Part shown: positions 43,276 to 51,611 of the stretch, in pieces
How positions within the stretch are numbered: the first letter of the stretch is position 1
How the letters are laid out: every line of letters begins with the position of its first letter
Assembly: GCA_039961715.1 (NCBI GenBank)
Contig: JABRVW010000142.1
Coordinates: 1-53,051, forward strand
Direction: 5' to 3'
From: JACQPU01 sp039961715
GTDB taxonomy: Bacteria; Bacteroidota; Ignavibacteria; UBA10030
DNA: 53,051 nt
Program-made: the position numbers and the translations under genes
The notes under the pieces: model-generated
Told to the model about the DNA's origin: nothing
Seen by the model: the letters and a program-made list of their open reading frames with translations, nothing else
Database searches by the model: none

Positions 43276-43895
43276 AAGCGTCCTTGAGATGGAGTGAAAA
43301 AATTGAATCGTTGTCGGGCCTCATCGGTGAGGATGCCTTCGAAGAGAACTTTGAATATTTGTCTGAACGCTTCCTCGGCGGAAAATGAGTGTTCCGCGAG
43401 AACAGAAGGAGTCATGATTCCTTGCACAGCGTTCGTGAACACCAGCATGAAAATTTCGACGTTCAAGTCCTCCCTCAGGAATCCCTCCGCCTTCGCCTGC
43501 TGGAACATGGGGATGAGTTTTCCGAAGACCTTTTCCCTTCGGAAAGTCTCCATTTCCCGCTCAAGCTCCGGCAGGTGGCGCTGAATGTCTTTTTGAAACT
43601 GCTTGCTGAGCCGGCTCGTGAGCCGGGCCAACATGCCGAGGAATTCAGAGAATTTCTGGTCGAAGGGTCTGTCGGATTCGACGATGCTTGTGACTTGCCT
43701 CTCGATGCGTTTCATGATCATCCGCATGATTGCCCGCATGATATCTTCTTTGCTCGGGAAGAACTTGTAGATGGTCTTCTTGCTCATGCCCAGGTCTTCG
43801 GCGATTTCATCCACCGTCACTTTTGTAAAACCTTGGGTGAGGAATTTGTTCTCGGCCGAGTCAAGGATTCTGTCTTTTTCATGGATGTCGGACAT
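43272..43895 (-). CDS. TetR/AcrR-family repressor of the efflux operon
   Basis: A 207-residue TetR-family protein. The N-terminal helix-turn-helix region is KFLTQGFTKVTVDEIAEDLGMSKKTIYKFFPSKEDI, and the remaining helices form the ligand/dimer domain (EMETFRREKVFGKLIPMFQQA, ILTDEARQRF). It is the first gene of the efflux operon and 4 nt overlaps the HlyD gene. Two perfect ACCTT-N3-AAGGT palindromes directly upstream are its probable operators, implying autorepression and coupled control of the pump. An AAAGGA ribosome site lies ~10 nt upstream of ATG 43895. The inducer is unknown. Confidence 0.94.
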   Translation of the reverse strand: MSDIHEKDRILDSAENKFLTQGFTKVTVDEIAEDLGMSKKTIYKFFPSKEDIMRAIMRMIMKRIERQVTSIVESDRPFDQKFSEFLGMLARLTSRLSKQFQKDIQRHLPELEREMETFRREKVFGKLIPMFQQAKAEGFLREDLNVEIFMLVFTNAVQGIMTPSVLAEHSFSAEEAFRQIFKVLFEGILTDEARQRFNFFTPSQGRL

Positions 43896-43922
43896 AGAGC
43901 AGGGTTCCTTTTGCAGTGGCTT

Positions 43923-43967
43923 ACCTTTGCAAGGTTCTATTGTTTAACAAATGTACCTTGGAAAGGT
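43923..43967 (-). promoter_or_regulatory. Double TetR-type operator overlapping the efflux-operon promoter
   Basis: Two palindromes, ACCTT-TGC-AAGGT (43923-43935) and ACCTT-GGA-AAGGT (43955-43967), have centres 32 bp apart (about three helical turns). The longer flanks CTTACC and GGTAAG make the pair an inverted repeat with 15 of 16 bases matching. A Bacteroidota-type -7 box TACATTTG (minus strand, 43948-43955) lies between them, abutting the distal operator. The arrangement strongly suggests the target of the adjacent TetR regulator. Confidence 0.75.
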
Positions 43968-44014
43968 AAGTACGTTGGAAACTATATACGTCTTTTCCGT
44001 TTCCAAAGTTGCAA

Positions 44015-44036
44015 CAAAAAAGCCAGAAACTGGCTT
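44015..44036 (-). terminator. Rho-independent terminator downstream of the amidohydrolase gene
   Basis: On the minus strand AAGCCAG-TTT-CTGGCTT forms a perfect 7-bp stem with a 3-nt loop, running into a TTTTTTG tract (plus 44015-44020). It lies 130 nt after the amidohydrolase stop and ~50 nt before the TetR operators. Confidence 0.75.
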
Positions 44037-44071
44037 CTTTGTTCATGATAGCTGTTTTTGCGGCTTTTGTC

Positions 44072-44106
44072 AAGTCCCCCGGGAAACCCAAAACCCCCTG
44101 GGACTT
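44072..44106 (-). terminator. Second hairpin (AAGTCCC ... GGGACTT) after the amidohydrolase gene
   Basis: Seven-base perfect arms at 44072-44078 and 44100-44106 flank C-rich sequence 63 nt after the stop. There is no clean T tract. It may be an mRNA-stabilising or auxiliary terminator structure upstream of the stronger hairpin at 44015-44036. Confidence 0.4.
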
Positions 44107-44168
44107 TATCCTCTGACCGCCCCCGTAATCCGCTCGATTCGCCAAGCCATCTCCAGGTCTCCCAGGCT

Positions 44169-47100
44169 TCACCTGGCCCGCGGTCCCTCATTCTCCCAAT
44201 ACAACGGGGGCAATTTCTTCTGCACCGGCCAGGTCTGATCCAACGTATTGGCGTCATACAAGAGACCGTTTTTCATGACCAGACGGAGAGTATTCGTATT
44301 TCGAATATCCTCTAACGGATTCTTCTCCAAGACCAACAAATCCGCGAGTTTGCCCTCCTCAACAGACCCCAGATCAGTTGAAAGGCCTATCGCCTCTGCC
44401 CCAAAGATCGTCGCGCAACGAAGCGCGTCGATTTCCTTCATGCCACCGGATTGCAGCAACCACAGTTCCCAATGATATCCAAGCCCCTGAAACTGCCCGT
44501 GCGAACCAACGCATACCCTGCCGCCTGCCTGAACAATCTTGTTCGCCTCCGCCGCATGCTTCCGAAAAGCGTATTCATCCTCCGCAAACCACTGCGGCCT
44601 CCGCCGCGTCAATTGATCGAGCTCGGTGTGCGGAATGAACCTCCGAACCTTCGGGTCGTCATGTACATTTGTGGTCTCGTAAAAGTAATTCTCCGCCCAC
44701 GGACCTCCGTACGTGACGAGAAGGGTCGGCGTGTACGCCGTCTGCGTTTGCGCAACGAGTTCAACAAAATCTCTGAAAAGAGGCACGATGGGAAATGTGT
44801 GTTCATGCCCGGGATAACCGTCGATGATCTGCGATATATCGAGCTTCATATCGAGCGCACCCTCGGTCGTCGGCATGATGCCTTGCTCCTTTGCCGCCAT
44901 GATGAGCCACTGCCGCGTATCCCGATCCCCCGCAACATATTGCTTGATCGTGTTCGTGTGATAATACTCCGAATAGCGTTTCATGACCCGGCGGGCGTCC
45001 TTCAGGCTCTTCACCTGATCGGCCGAGAAGATGCCCGGTCCCGTGTAAAACACGCGCGGACCCGGCATCCGTCCAGTTTCCACCAGATCCGTGTACGTGA
45101 GAACGTCTGTTGTACCGGTTTGCGGATCCCGCGTCGTCAGCACGCCATAGGCAAGATTTGCCAGGTACTCCCAGACGATTCCGCGATGCACCCCAAACCC
45201 CGGCCACATGTGCGCATGGGTATCGACGAATCCCGGCAGTATCGTCGTCCCGGTTGCATCAATGACTTTTGCATTCCGCGGGACGTCAACGGACCCCGCC
45301 GGCCCCACAGCCGTGATCCTGTTGTCCGTCACCACCACAGTCCCGTTTTCAATGATGCCGTCTCCCGGCGCGCCCGGTTTCATCGTCAGAATCCGCGCAC
45401 CCCGGAATACGATGACGCCCGAGCCCTTCTCCCGGGGCTCCACAAGGGAAACCTTGACGGTCAACGGCTCATACGCAGGTTCCTCGGCATCCTCTTCCTT
45501 CTTTTCGTCCTTCTTCTTCGGAAGCTTCTTCAAGGAATCCGCAAATGCCTTTGCGGCAGAAATATGGTAGCGGAAGAATGTGTTGCCGAGACTCCAGTTG
45601 ACCTCAGCGGCCTTCGGTCCCCACGACATGAACATCCCTCCGATCGTCGTCACTTTTTCCACCGGGAAGGAAGCCGACTCGGGATTCAGGACCGAGATTG
45701 AAGGCGCATCACCCCCAACCTTTGGTACAGTAACGATGTAAATGTGATTGTTGACCAGGGCGATCGCCTGCTCACCATCCGGACCCATGACCACCTGGCT
45801 TGCCGGGGACGGTCTTTCGGCACCCGGCGATTTGTATCCCGTCACCTTCACGTGCACCTTGCGATCTGTGCCGTCGAGCTTCATTGAAACCAGGCCTTCC
45901 TGTCCCTCATACACGTAGATCCGATCAGCAGTTTCCGCAAAATGCGGACGGCCGCCTTTAAGCGGAGCGATCAGCTTGTCAGGTCCTCCGTTTGCAGGAA
46001 TTCTCACCAGGCTCATCCCTTGTCCACCGATCATATCCCGCCGCTGCTGCCAGGGTCCTTTTGCAACGACGATTTCATTGCCTCCCGGAGTCCACACCGG
46101 ATCAGTGTAATACGCGTTTACGGAGGAGAGCTTCACCGCGTTTCCGCCGCGCGCGGCGACCTTGTACAGCGCGCCGCCCTCAGATTCCGACCATGTCACA
46201 AACGCAATCCACCTCCCATCGGGGCTCCACGCAGGAGAAAACTGGCCGGCCGACATCTCAGCCATGCGCTTTGGCGTCCCTCCAGCCACCGGTTGAACAT
46301 ACAGCCGATCAAGCGCCGTAAACGCCAGCATTGACCCATCGGGAGAAAGGGACGCGGACTGGATCTGCCTGACCTTCACAGGCCCGTCGTCAACACGGGT
46401 TTCAAAGTGCACGCGCGGACCCACCTCCACGGATACGGGAGCCGTGAAGGGAATATCGGACACTCTTCCCGACGACAACTCCACACGAACGATCTTTCCG
46501 TTGATGGACGTGATGATCGCCTTGCTGTCCGGCGTAAAGGAATACCCCGGAAGCATATCGCGCGTAAACCGCGATTCCTGATCGTCTCTCTGAACCGGAT
46601 AGAGAAGCCATTCTTCCTGTCCCGTGCTCAGGTTCCTGATCTTGTACCCCGTCTTCGCGTCATGCCGCGAGCCGTACACCAGCCATTTGCCGTCGGGCGA
46701 AACAGCCGGCCTTACGCCTCCGCCCGTGTGATTGGTCAGAGGATAGAATTCACCTGATTCGCGGTCGTACACGCCAATCTGAAATCCGAACGTCTTCATG
46801 TTGTATTCCCACCGGCCGTTCTTCCTCGAGATGTAGATCCAGCGGTTGTCCGGACCGAACGCCGCGCCGATGAGGTTCCAGGTTTTCTCCTTTGACATCA
46901 ACTCGATGCCGCTCCCTCCCTCCGAATGATACAACCACAGCTTGTTGACGCCAAGCCCCTCGATCTTCGAGGCCACGATGTAATTGCCATCCGGAGTCCA
47001 TTCGGGGGAATAGAACGCAGCGTTCTTTCCCTTCGTAAGCTGTTTCAATCCCGTGGAATCCGCCGCCGCCGTCGTATCATTGATCGGCATGCTCACAGTC

Positions 47101-47477
47101 ATGATCCACACATTCTCTGACCCGTCCCGGTCGCTCGTGAACACCACACGCTTCCCGTCAGGCGAAAACCTCGGCTGTGCATCGAAGGCCATGCCCCCCG
47201 AGATGCGCTCGGCCTTGCCTCCACTCGTCGGCACGACATACAGGTCCCCCAGCAGATCGAAGACGATGGTTTTCCCGTCCGGTGAAACGTCGAGGGACAT
47301 CCAGGTCACTTCGGATGTTTCAAAGGAGATCGCGCGGTCCGCCTTGAGGGGCAGAGCGCGTTTGACGGGCTTTGGCGCGGTTTTGATCGTGTCCGTCTTT
47401 GTACTGTCCTGCGGCGTGCTCAGTACAACGAACGGAAGGATTGACAGCCAAATGAAGCCTGCGATGATCCGGCGCAT
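44169..47477 (-). CDS. TolB-like beta-propeller / amidohydrolase fusion, exported
   Basis: A 1102-residue exported protein. The signal peptide is RRIIAGFIWLSILPFVVLS. Residues ~60-650 hold many PD40/TolB-type propeller repeats (for example SLDVSPDGKTIVFDLLGDLYVVP, PRFSPDGKRVVFTSDRDG, PAVSPDGKWLVYGSRHD, PAWSPDGRWIAFVTW). The C-terminal ~350 residues are an amidohydrolase (GFVDTHAHMWPG with metal His pair ~754/756; GHEHTF; VCVGSHGQFQGLGYHWELW). Such proteins are often annotated as secreted amidohydrolases; the substrate is unknown. ATG 47477 is selected because it begins the signal peptide. The 125-nt gap upstream shows no clear Shine-Dalgarno. It is followed by terminator hairpins, so it is probably transcribed alone. 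Confidence 0.92.
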   Translation of the reverse strand: MRRIIAGFIWLSILPFVVLSTPQDSTKTDTIKTAPKPVKRALPLKADRAISFETSEVTWMSLDVSPDGKTIVFDLLGDLYVVPTSGGKAERISGGMAFDAQPRFSPDGKRVVFTSDRDGSENVWIMTVSMPINDTTAAADSTGLKQLTKGKNAAFYSPEWTPDGNYIVASKIEGLGVNKLWLYHSEGGSGIELMSKEKTWNLIGAAFGPDNRWIYISRKNGRWEYNMKTFGFQIGVYDRESGEFYPLTNHTGGGVRPAVSPDGKWLVYGSRHDAKTGYKIRNLSTGQEEWLLYPVQRDDQESRFTRDMLPGYSFTPDSKAIITSINGKIVRVELSSGRVSDIPFTAPVSVEVGPRVHFETRVDDGPVKVRQIQSASLSPDGSMLAFTALDRLYVQPVAGGTPKRMAEMSAGQFSPAWSPDGRWIAFVTWSESEGGALYKVAARGGNAVKLSSVNAYYTDPVWTPGGNEIVVAKGPWQQRRDMIGGQGMSLVRIPANGGPDKLIAPLKGGRPHFAETADRIYVYEGQEGLVSMKLDGTDRKVHVKVTGYKSPGAERPSPASQVVMGPDGEQAIALVNNHIYIVTVPKVGGDAPSISVLNPESASFPVEKVTTIGGMFMSWGPKAAEVNWSLGNTFFRYHISAAKAFADSLKKLPKKKDEKKEEDAEEPAYEPLTVKVSLVEPREKGSGVIVFRGARILTMKPGAPGDGIIENGTVVVTDNRITAVGPAGSVDVPRNAKVIDATGTTILPGFVDTHAHMWPGFGVHRGIVWEYLANLAYGVLTTRDPQTGTTDVLTYTDLVETGRMPGPRVFYTGPGIFSADQVKSLKDARRVMKRYSEYYHTNTIKQYVAGDRDTRQWLIMAAKEQGIMPTTEGALDMKLDISQIIDGYPGHEHTFPIVPLFRDFVELVAQTQTAYTPTLLVTYGGPWAENYFYETTNVHDDPKVRRFIPHTELDQLTRRRPQWFAEDEYAFRKHAAEANKIVQAGGRVCVGSHGQFQGLGYHWELWLLQSGGMKEIDALRCATIFGAEAIGLSTDLGSVEEGKLADLLVLEKNPLEDIRNTNTLRLVMKNGLLYDANTLDQTWPVQKKLPPLYWENEGPRAR

Positions 47478-47602
47478 GGATGAATTCCGGAAATGTTGGG
47501 TGAAAGAAATGGAATGGAAGGTGAGGAAAATCGGCCGGAAAAACAAGGCCGGGACTCCACAGCCCTGCCAACGCCATTGTATGCTTCTTTTCTTCGGAAT
47601 CA

Positions 47603-48514
47603 TTAATTCCCGTTGACCAACCTCAGCTTTTCCAAATACTCCTCCCTCCACTTCCATTCCCGCTCATAACGTATGCATCTGTTCAATTCCAATTCGTACT
47701 CCGGCTCGTAGTAGAGCTCGAGGGCCCGTTCCAGAAACTCCCGGGCATGACGGTACTGATGCGTGTACTCATAGGCTACACCCGCATCGTAGTAGGCCTT
47801 GTGAATCTCCTCATGTCCCCCATATCGCTCGATGGCATCCAGGAACATGCCCAGGGCCTCTTTCCACTTCCCCGCACGCGCCATCTGAATCCCCCGCTCC
47901 AGCTCAGGCATGTCCGAGTCCTCAAACAACGTCACTTCAATAGTGACTTCCCTTGGACTGATCTCTGCGATAAATCTTGCTATCAGATCCTCCCGAAGTT
48001 CTGCATACGGATCGCGGCTGACCAGAATGCTGACAAACGCGTCCAGAAGCGCTTCAAAGAACGGGCGCGGCCGTTTGTATTCATGAGACCGCGAGGTGGA
48101 TTCTTCCAGGTTTCCAAAAGTGACTTCGTCGCCGGTTTCCTTGTGCAGGATCCTGTAATCAAAACGCGCCGTGTAATACTGCTCAGTTTCCTCCTTCGTC
48201 TCCCCATCCACGGTCTCGGTGGATGTATGCTCGTCCATGCTCACAGTGTACGTGCCCTCTACAAGGAGGGTGGCAGAAGGGACGCCCGATCCGAGATTGC
48301 CTTGGGCATACAAAGCGGAAATAAGTTCACGGCGTAACTCCTCCGCCCCCCTTCCATGAACGGCGCCAACCTCAACCGCCATGGTCCTGTCCATCACCAC
48401 ACCCGAAAATCGTTTCGCCATTATCGTAACACCTGATGAACAACCGGAAAGTCCCAGTGAAAGGGAAAGGAGGGATAGGATTGGTAACAGCCGAGAATTG
48501 TTCATAGTATTCAT
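47603..48514 (-). CDS. TPR-containing outer-membrane lipoprotein, unknown function
   Basis: About 303 residues. The signal peptide with lipobox LSGC (LLSLSLGLSGCSSG) predicts lipidation of Cys25, with no Asp at +2, so outer-membrane sorting is likely. The middle (~40-220) is unrecognised, with Thr/Glu-rich TETVDGETKEETEQYYTA. The C terminus has tetratricopeptide-like helices (MPELERGIQMARAGKWKEALGMFLDAIERYGG; AYYDAGVAYEYTHQYRHAREFLERALELYYEPEY). ATG 48514 is chosen over longer frames because the signal begins there; ATG 48505 is also possible. It lies 29 nt after the glycoside-hydrolase-like gene and may be co-transcribed with it. It could be a scaffold or sensor lipoprotein; no better call is supported. 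Confidence 0.8.
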   Translation of the reverse strand: MNTMNNSRLLPILSLLSLSLGLSGCSSGVTIMAKRFSGVVMDRTMAVEVGAVHGRGAEELRRELISALYAQGNLGSGVPSATLLVEGTYTVSMDEHTSTETVDGETKEETEQYYTARFDYRILHKETGDEVTFGNLEESTSRSHEYKRPRPFFEALLDAFVSILVSRDPYAELREDLIARFIAEISPREVTIEVTLFEDSDMPELERGIQMARAGKWKEALGMFLDAIERYGGHEEIHKAYYDAGVAYEYTHQYRHAREFLERALELYYEPEYELELNRCIRYEREWKWREEYLEKLRLVNGN

Positions 48515-48543
48515 GGAAGGGTGCTGACCTTTGATTGGTGGCT

Positions 48544-50859
48544 CTACTTCTTGCTCACAAACAACCTCACCTCGCCAAACTCCATCTTCACTCTGTGCTC
48601 GGTGTTGACCTGCCCTCCTTCCACTGCTCGCATGGGCCGGGGGAGACGAATGATCCGCTCTCCGTTGTCCGACGCAACCACCATGGCCGCGTCCTTGCTC
48701 GCGCGCACGTTGTCGGTCTTCGAGCTCCACATGCGAACCCCCGCCTTTTCCGCAATCCATCGCAGAATCTCCACCGGGACGGGGCCTGTGCCCACATACA
48801 CCGACGTGAATCCGTCATACGTGCGGCTGGCAAAAGCAATCTCCTTGCTGTCCGACCAGGTGCCGTGAATCATGATGCCCTCCCCGTCCTGCGGGAGAAT
48901 GGCAAACCTGGGATGATGCGGTTTCTTCACGCCAAACTCCCTGAAGAACTTGAGCGACGGGTCCTCGATTTTGCAGCGAATCATCATTGGACCCGGCTCG
49001 TCCATGCGCTTGAACGAAAACCCGGTCAGGGCCTCCATCCGGCCCGGCTCGAACTTCTCGTCTCCGATGTATCCGGGCGCGTAGTACCACACGACGGTCG
49101 CCCCGCTTCCTCTGAACAGGTCCCTCAGCCGGCGGACTTCGTCTTCATTCAGAGCGAATGTGTTCACCATGAGGAAGAGCTTGAATCGCGCCCGGTCCCC
49201 GGGCTTTAAATCGAACCGGTACAGAAAATCCGTCGGCGCGCCGATCCGGTGAATCGTCCGCGCCTGTGCGTTGACCATCCAGTGCCCGATGAAATCGCTG
49301 ATGATGATACCGAAATTCTCCCAGGGCTCCTCCGCCTTCCAGTTTTGGGTGCAGAGCCACGACTTCGCGTCGTACACCGCCGCGATCTCGGAGACGGGAC
49401 TGATGTCCAGGCGCGGGCGTTCGGTTTCGCAGAGCGTCAACAACGATCGGATCTCTTCGGTCATCGGAGGATCGTCGTACCAGCCCCGGTTTGCCTTGAA
49501 CGGAGGGTCCAGGTGTCCGAAGTCGAAGAGCCACCCCGCGTGACCGCAGGCGAACATCTGGCCGATATCGCGTCGCAGAATCTTCAGGGTCCCTTCCACG
49601 GTGTCCGATCCCGATCCGCCTTCGCTCCTTCGATAGGATTCGACGTAGGTGCTCGGATCAAGCTCCGCGATGAACATCTTGTTGTTGCGCCGCATGGATT
49701 CCGTGAGAATTCTGGCTGCCCCATCCCCTCCCACTCCTCGGGCCCGGCCCAGCCAGTTGCCCGCATCATCGATCACATCGCTGTCCCAGCGTTGATTGCC
49801 GGGCACATTGCTCCGCTGGTATGTGTAGGGAGTGGCCAGGTAGTCAAAATCCGGCGAGTGCAGAACGGGCTCCGGCACAAGGTGACCGGCCTCCTGAATC
49901 ATCACGTTTTCCAGCACATAACAGAAGAACGTTCCGCACACCACACGCCGGCCCGTCTCCTCCTTGATGATCCTTCCGTATCCCGCCACGGTTTCGGCGG
50001 TGTTCGCATGAAACTTCCTGAGGTATTCCCTGATGTCGCGGTCCGTTTCCGGGTTGCGCAGGAGCGGTCCCCCTTTGTCGATCCTGCGTTCCACGGACGG
50101 CACCGGGCCGGCGACCTTCTGCATCGGCTCGCTGTAATCGGGCATGGAGCGGCATCCCGGATAATGCCATTCGCCCGTATGCAAACCGGAGATCTGGTAG
50201 CCCATCATTCTGCTCTTGAGCGGCGACGCCTCGATGAAACGAAGAAAGCTTCTCAGGACGTCCGCCGAATCGCGCTTCCAGATTTCGGAGGCAAACGATG
50301 GGGCATAGGCATCGTTCATGTTCCAGTTGAAGACGGGCTCTACAAACTGGGCAGGCGCGTTGTATTCGTTCGGAGGAATCGGAAGTCCGCACTTGATCAG
50401 TTCGTCGGGATGCTGTTCTTTCCACCACGCGGGCGCATAGACGTGGAGTCGCGGGAGGATGAAGGCGTCGGGTACGAGAGTGAGGAGCTGTGCAAAATAT
50501 TTTTCCAGCTCTTTCCAGTCATAGCGATCCGGGGCGGACCATCCCGTTTCCAGTCCGATCAACGGATGCAGAAACCGGATTCCGGCAGCGCGGTAGGATT
50601 GCGCCGTACGCAGAGGACTTGCGCTCACGGCGAAAAACGGGAAGACCTCCTTGCCGTTCAGGTACAGCCGCGCTCCTCCGCGTTCCATCCGCACTTCGGA
50701 CCGGCAGGGTGATTCGTTCTTCAGCCCTTCCAAAAGTTTCAGGACGTCCTCGTCGAGTTCAACAGTAGCGTGCTCAAACGGCGAGAGGGGAAGGAATTGG
50801 GAGAACGGCAATGCGGCAAGCGTGGCGCCAAGATGTCTGAGAGAGTCGCGGCGGTTCAT
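48544..50859 (-). CDS. Putative Tat-exported glycoside hydrolase-like protein (GH42-type TIM barrel)
   Basis: 771 residues with a twin-arginine N terminus (MNRRDSLRHLGATLAALPF) suggesting Tat export. The body looks like a GH-A clan TIM barrel: SYRAAGIRFLHPLIGLETG, a GLHTGEWHYPG segment that could hold the acid/base Glu, FIAELDPSTYVE that could hold the nucleophile Glu, and a C-terminal beta-galactosidase trimerisation-like part (KLFLMVNTFALNEDEVRRLRDLFRGSGATVVWYYAPGYIG). This last stretch is characteristic of GH42-type accessory domains. Substrate and catalytic residues are inferred from pattern, not alignment. It is the first gene before the TPR lipoprotein. A beta-galactosidase or related activity is the best guess. 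Confidence 0.72.
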   Translation of the reverse strand: MNRRDSLRHLGATLAALPFSQFLPLSPFEHATVELDEDVLKLLEGLKNESPCRSEVRMERGGARLYLNGKEVFPFFAVSASPLRTAQSYRAAGIRFLHPLIGLETGWSAPDRYDWKELEKYFAQLLTLVPDAFILPRLHVYAPAWWKEQHPDELIKCGLPIPPNEYNAPAQFVEPVFNWNMNDAYAPSFASEIWKRDSADVLRSFLRFIEASPLKSRMMGYQISGLHTGEWHYPGCRSMPDYSEPMQKVAGPVPSVERRIDKGGPLLRNPETDRDIREYLRKFHANTAETVAGYGRIIKEETGRRVVCGTFFCYVLENVMIQEAGHLVPEPVLHSPDFDYLATPYTYQRSNVPGNQRWDSDVIDDAGNWLGRARGVGGDGAARILTESMRRNNKMFIAELDPSTYVESYRRSEGGSGSDTVEGTLKILRRDIGQMFACGHAGWLFDFGHLDPPFKANRGWYDDPPMTEEIRSLLTLCETERPRLDISPVSEIAAVYDAKSWLCTQNWKAEEPWENFGIIISDFIGHWMVNAQARTIHRIGAPTDFLYRFDLKPGDRARFKLFLMVNTFALNEDEVRRLRDLFRGSGATVVWYYAPGYIGDEKFEPGRMEALTGFSFKRMDEPGPMMIRCKIEDPSLKFFREFGVKKPHHPRFAILPQDGEGIMIHGTWSDSKEIAFASRTYDGFTSVYVGTGPVPVEILRWIAEKAGVRMWSSKTDNVRASKDAAMVVASDNGERIIRLPRPMRAVEGGQVNTEHRVKMEFGEVRLFVSKK

Positions 50860-50868
50860 AAGAAAGGC

Positions 50869-50889
50869 TTATGGTTTGTGGTTCAAGGT
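50869..50889. repeat. Heptad repeat (TTATGGT/TTGTGGT/TCAAGGT)
   Basis: Three 7-nt units in exact register directly upstream of the 48544-50859 gene start, of the same degenerate class as other gaps in the window. Confidence 0.45.
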
Positions 50890-51024
50890 GCCAAGGTTCA
50901 CGCTCGAAACATAGGCAGGAATTGTGGAAAGTGCCATACCCCAGCGACCACATGGCCATAGTGTTTCGAACCAGGATTGACGGGATGAAAAGGATGGGTT
51001 GGATGCAGCGAGAACAAAGAGCCC

Positions 51025-51067
51025 CCTTGTCAAGGTACCCCCGATCTTTCCTGGCACCTTGACAAGG
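51025..51067. repeat. 43-bp palindromic element, copy 1
   Basis: CCTTGTCAAGGT (51025-51036), a 19-nt spacer, and the inverted arm ACCTTGACAAGG (51056-51067). Each arm is itself nearly palindromic (CCTTG-N-CAAGG). The same architecture recurs at 51612-51654 with an unrelated spacer of identical length. Confidence 0.8.
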
Positions 51068-51176
51068 TAAGCGGTCGCTGACCAGGATGGTCGGTGCTTT
51101 TCGTGGAGACAGCCCGCGGCCGTCTCAGAGTGTCAGAATCAGAAATTCGGATTCGTGGTTTTCGGACTTGCGGTTT

Positions 51177-51211
51177 ATTTGGGATTTGGTGCTTGAGATT
51201 TGGAATTTCCC
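51177..51211. repeat. Heptad repeat (ATTTGGG/ATTTGGT/GCTTGAG/ATTTGGA/ATTTCCC)
   Basis: Five 7-nt units in exact register immediately downstream of the small gene at 51212-51481; weaker related sequence continues leftwards to ~51141. Confidence 0.65.
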
Positions 51212-51481
51212 TCATTCCATGCGCTCAAATGCTACCCGCAAGACCCTTGCCCAATAGAATTGCATCGTCTGATGATCCCATCGGATCCCTGAAAGGGCCA
51301 GGATAGATTGGATCTTGAGACCAACGCTGGATTCATGGAAGTACAAGTACTGAGGATCCCGAAGAACCTGATCTTTCAGCGTGCGGAGGTAGGCGATGGA
51401 CGGAGGACGGAGTAGGGACTCGACGGCGTTTTCAAAGTCGGCTGGTTTGGGAGGATGTAAGTCGACTCTGCGATGGGGCAC
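51212..51481 (-). CDS. Small hypothetical protein (possibly DUF6794-like)
   Basis: An 89-residue frame starting at GTG 51481 (MPHRRVDLHPPKPADFENAVESLL). The pattern PxxFxxAVxxLL ... LxxDxQYLYFHESSVGLKIQSILAL faintly resembles small DUF6794-type proteins, which have Pro-rich start, AVxxL, then HFxxGxxIRN; this is a weak impression. A sigma70-like promoter (51515-51542) is placed about 25 nt upstream of the start, supporting expression. There is no Shine-Dalgarno. The gene is flanked by the two palindromic elements, so it could be part of a small mobile or repeat-associated unit. It may also be a non-coding artefact. Confidence 0.45.
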   Translation of the reverse strand: MPHRRVDLHPPKPADFENAVESLLRPPSIAYLRTLKDQVLRDPQYLYFHESSVGLKIQSILALSGIRWDHQTMQFYWARVLRVAFERME

Positions 51482-51514
51482 TCTGCAGATGGTGATATGG
51501 GATGTCCATAGGCA

Positions 51515-51542
51515 ATATTAGCAATTATCAGATTAATCGCAA
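51515..51542 (-). promoter_or_regulatory. Predicted sigma70-like promoter of the small hypothetical gene
   Basis: Minus-strand TTGCGA (51537-51542) and TAATAT (51515-51520) are 16 nt apart. Expected transcription start is near 51508, ~27 nt before GTG 51481. The surrounding sequence is locally AT-rich compared with its neighbours. Confidence 0.45.
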
Positions 51543-51611
51543 GAGATCACGTAAACCCGGAGCCCGGATTTCCCCTAAACCAAAATCCAACGCCAAAAAA
51601 GCTACCACGAC

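Larger units (their letters stand above)
50860..51211. other. Intergenic region with repeats, no gene recognised
   Basis: This 352-nt gap holds heptad repeats at 50869-50889 and 51177-51211, an irregular run of GGAT(T/G)-containing units around 50970-51005, and the palindromic element at 51025-51067. I see no open frame with coding character and no RNA gene. Confidence 0.6.
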
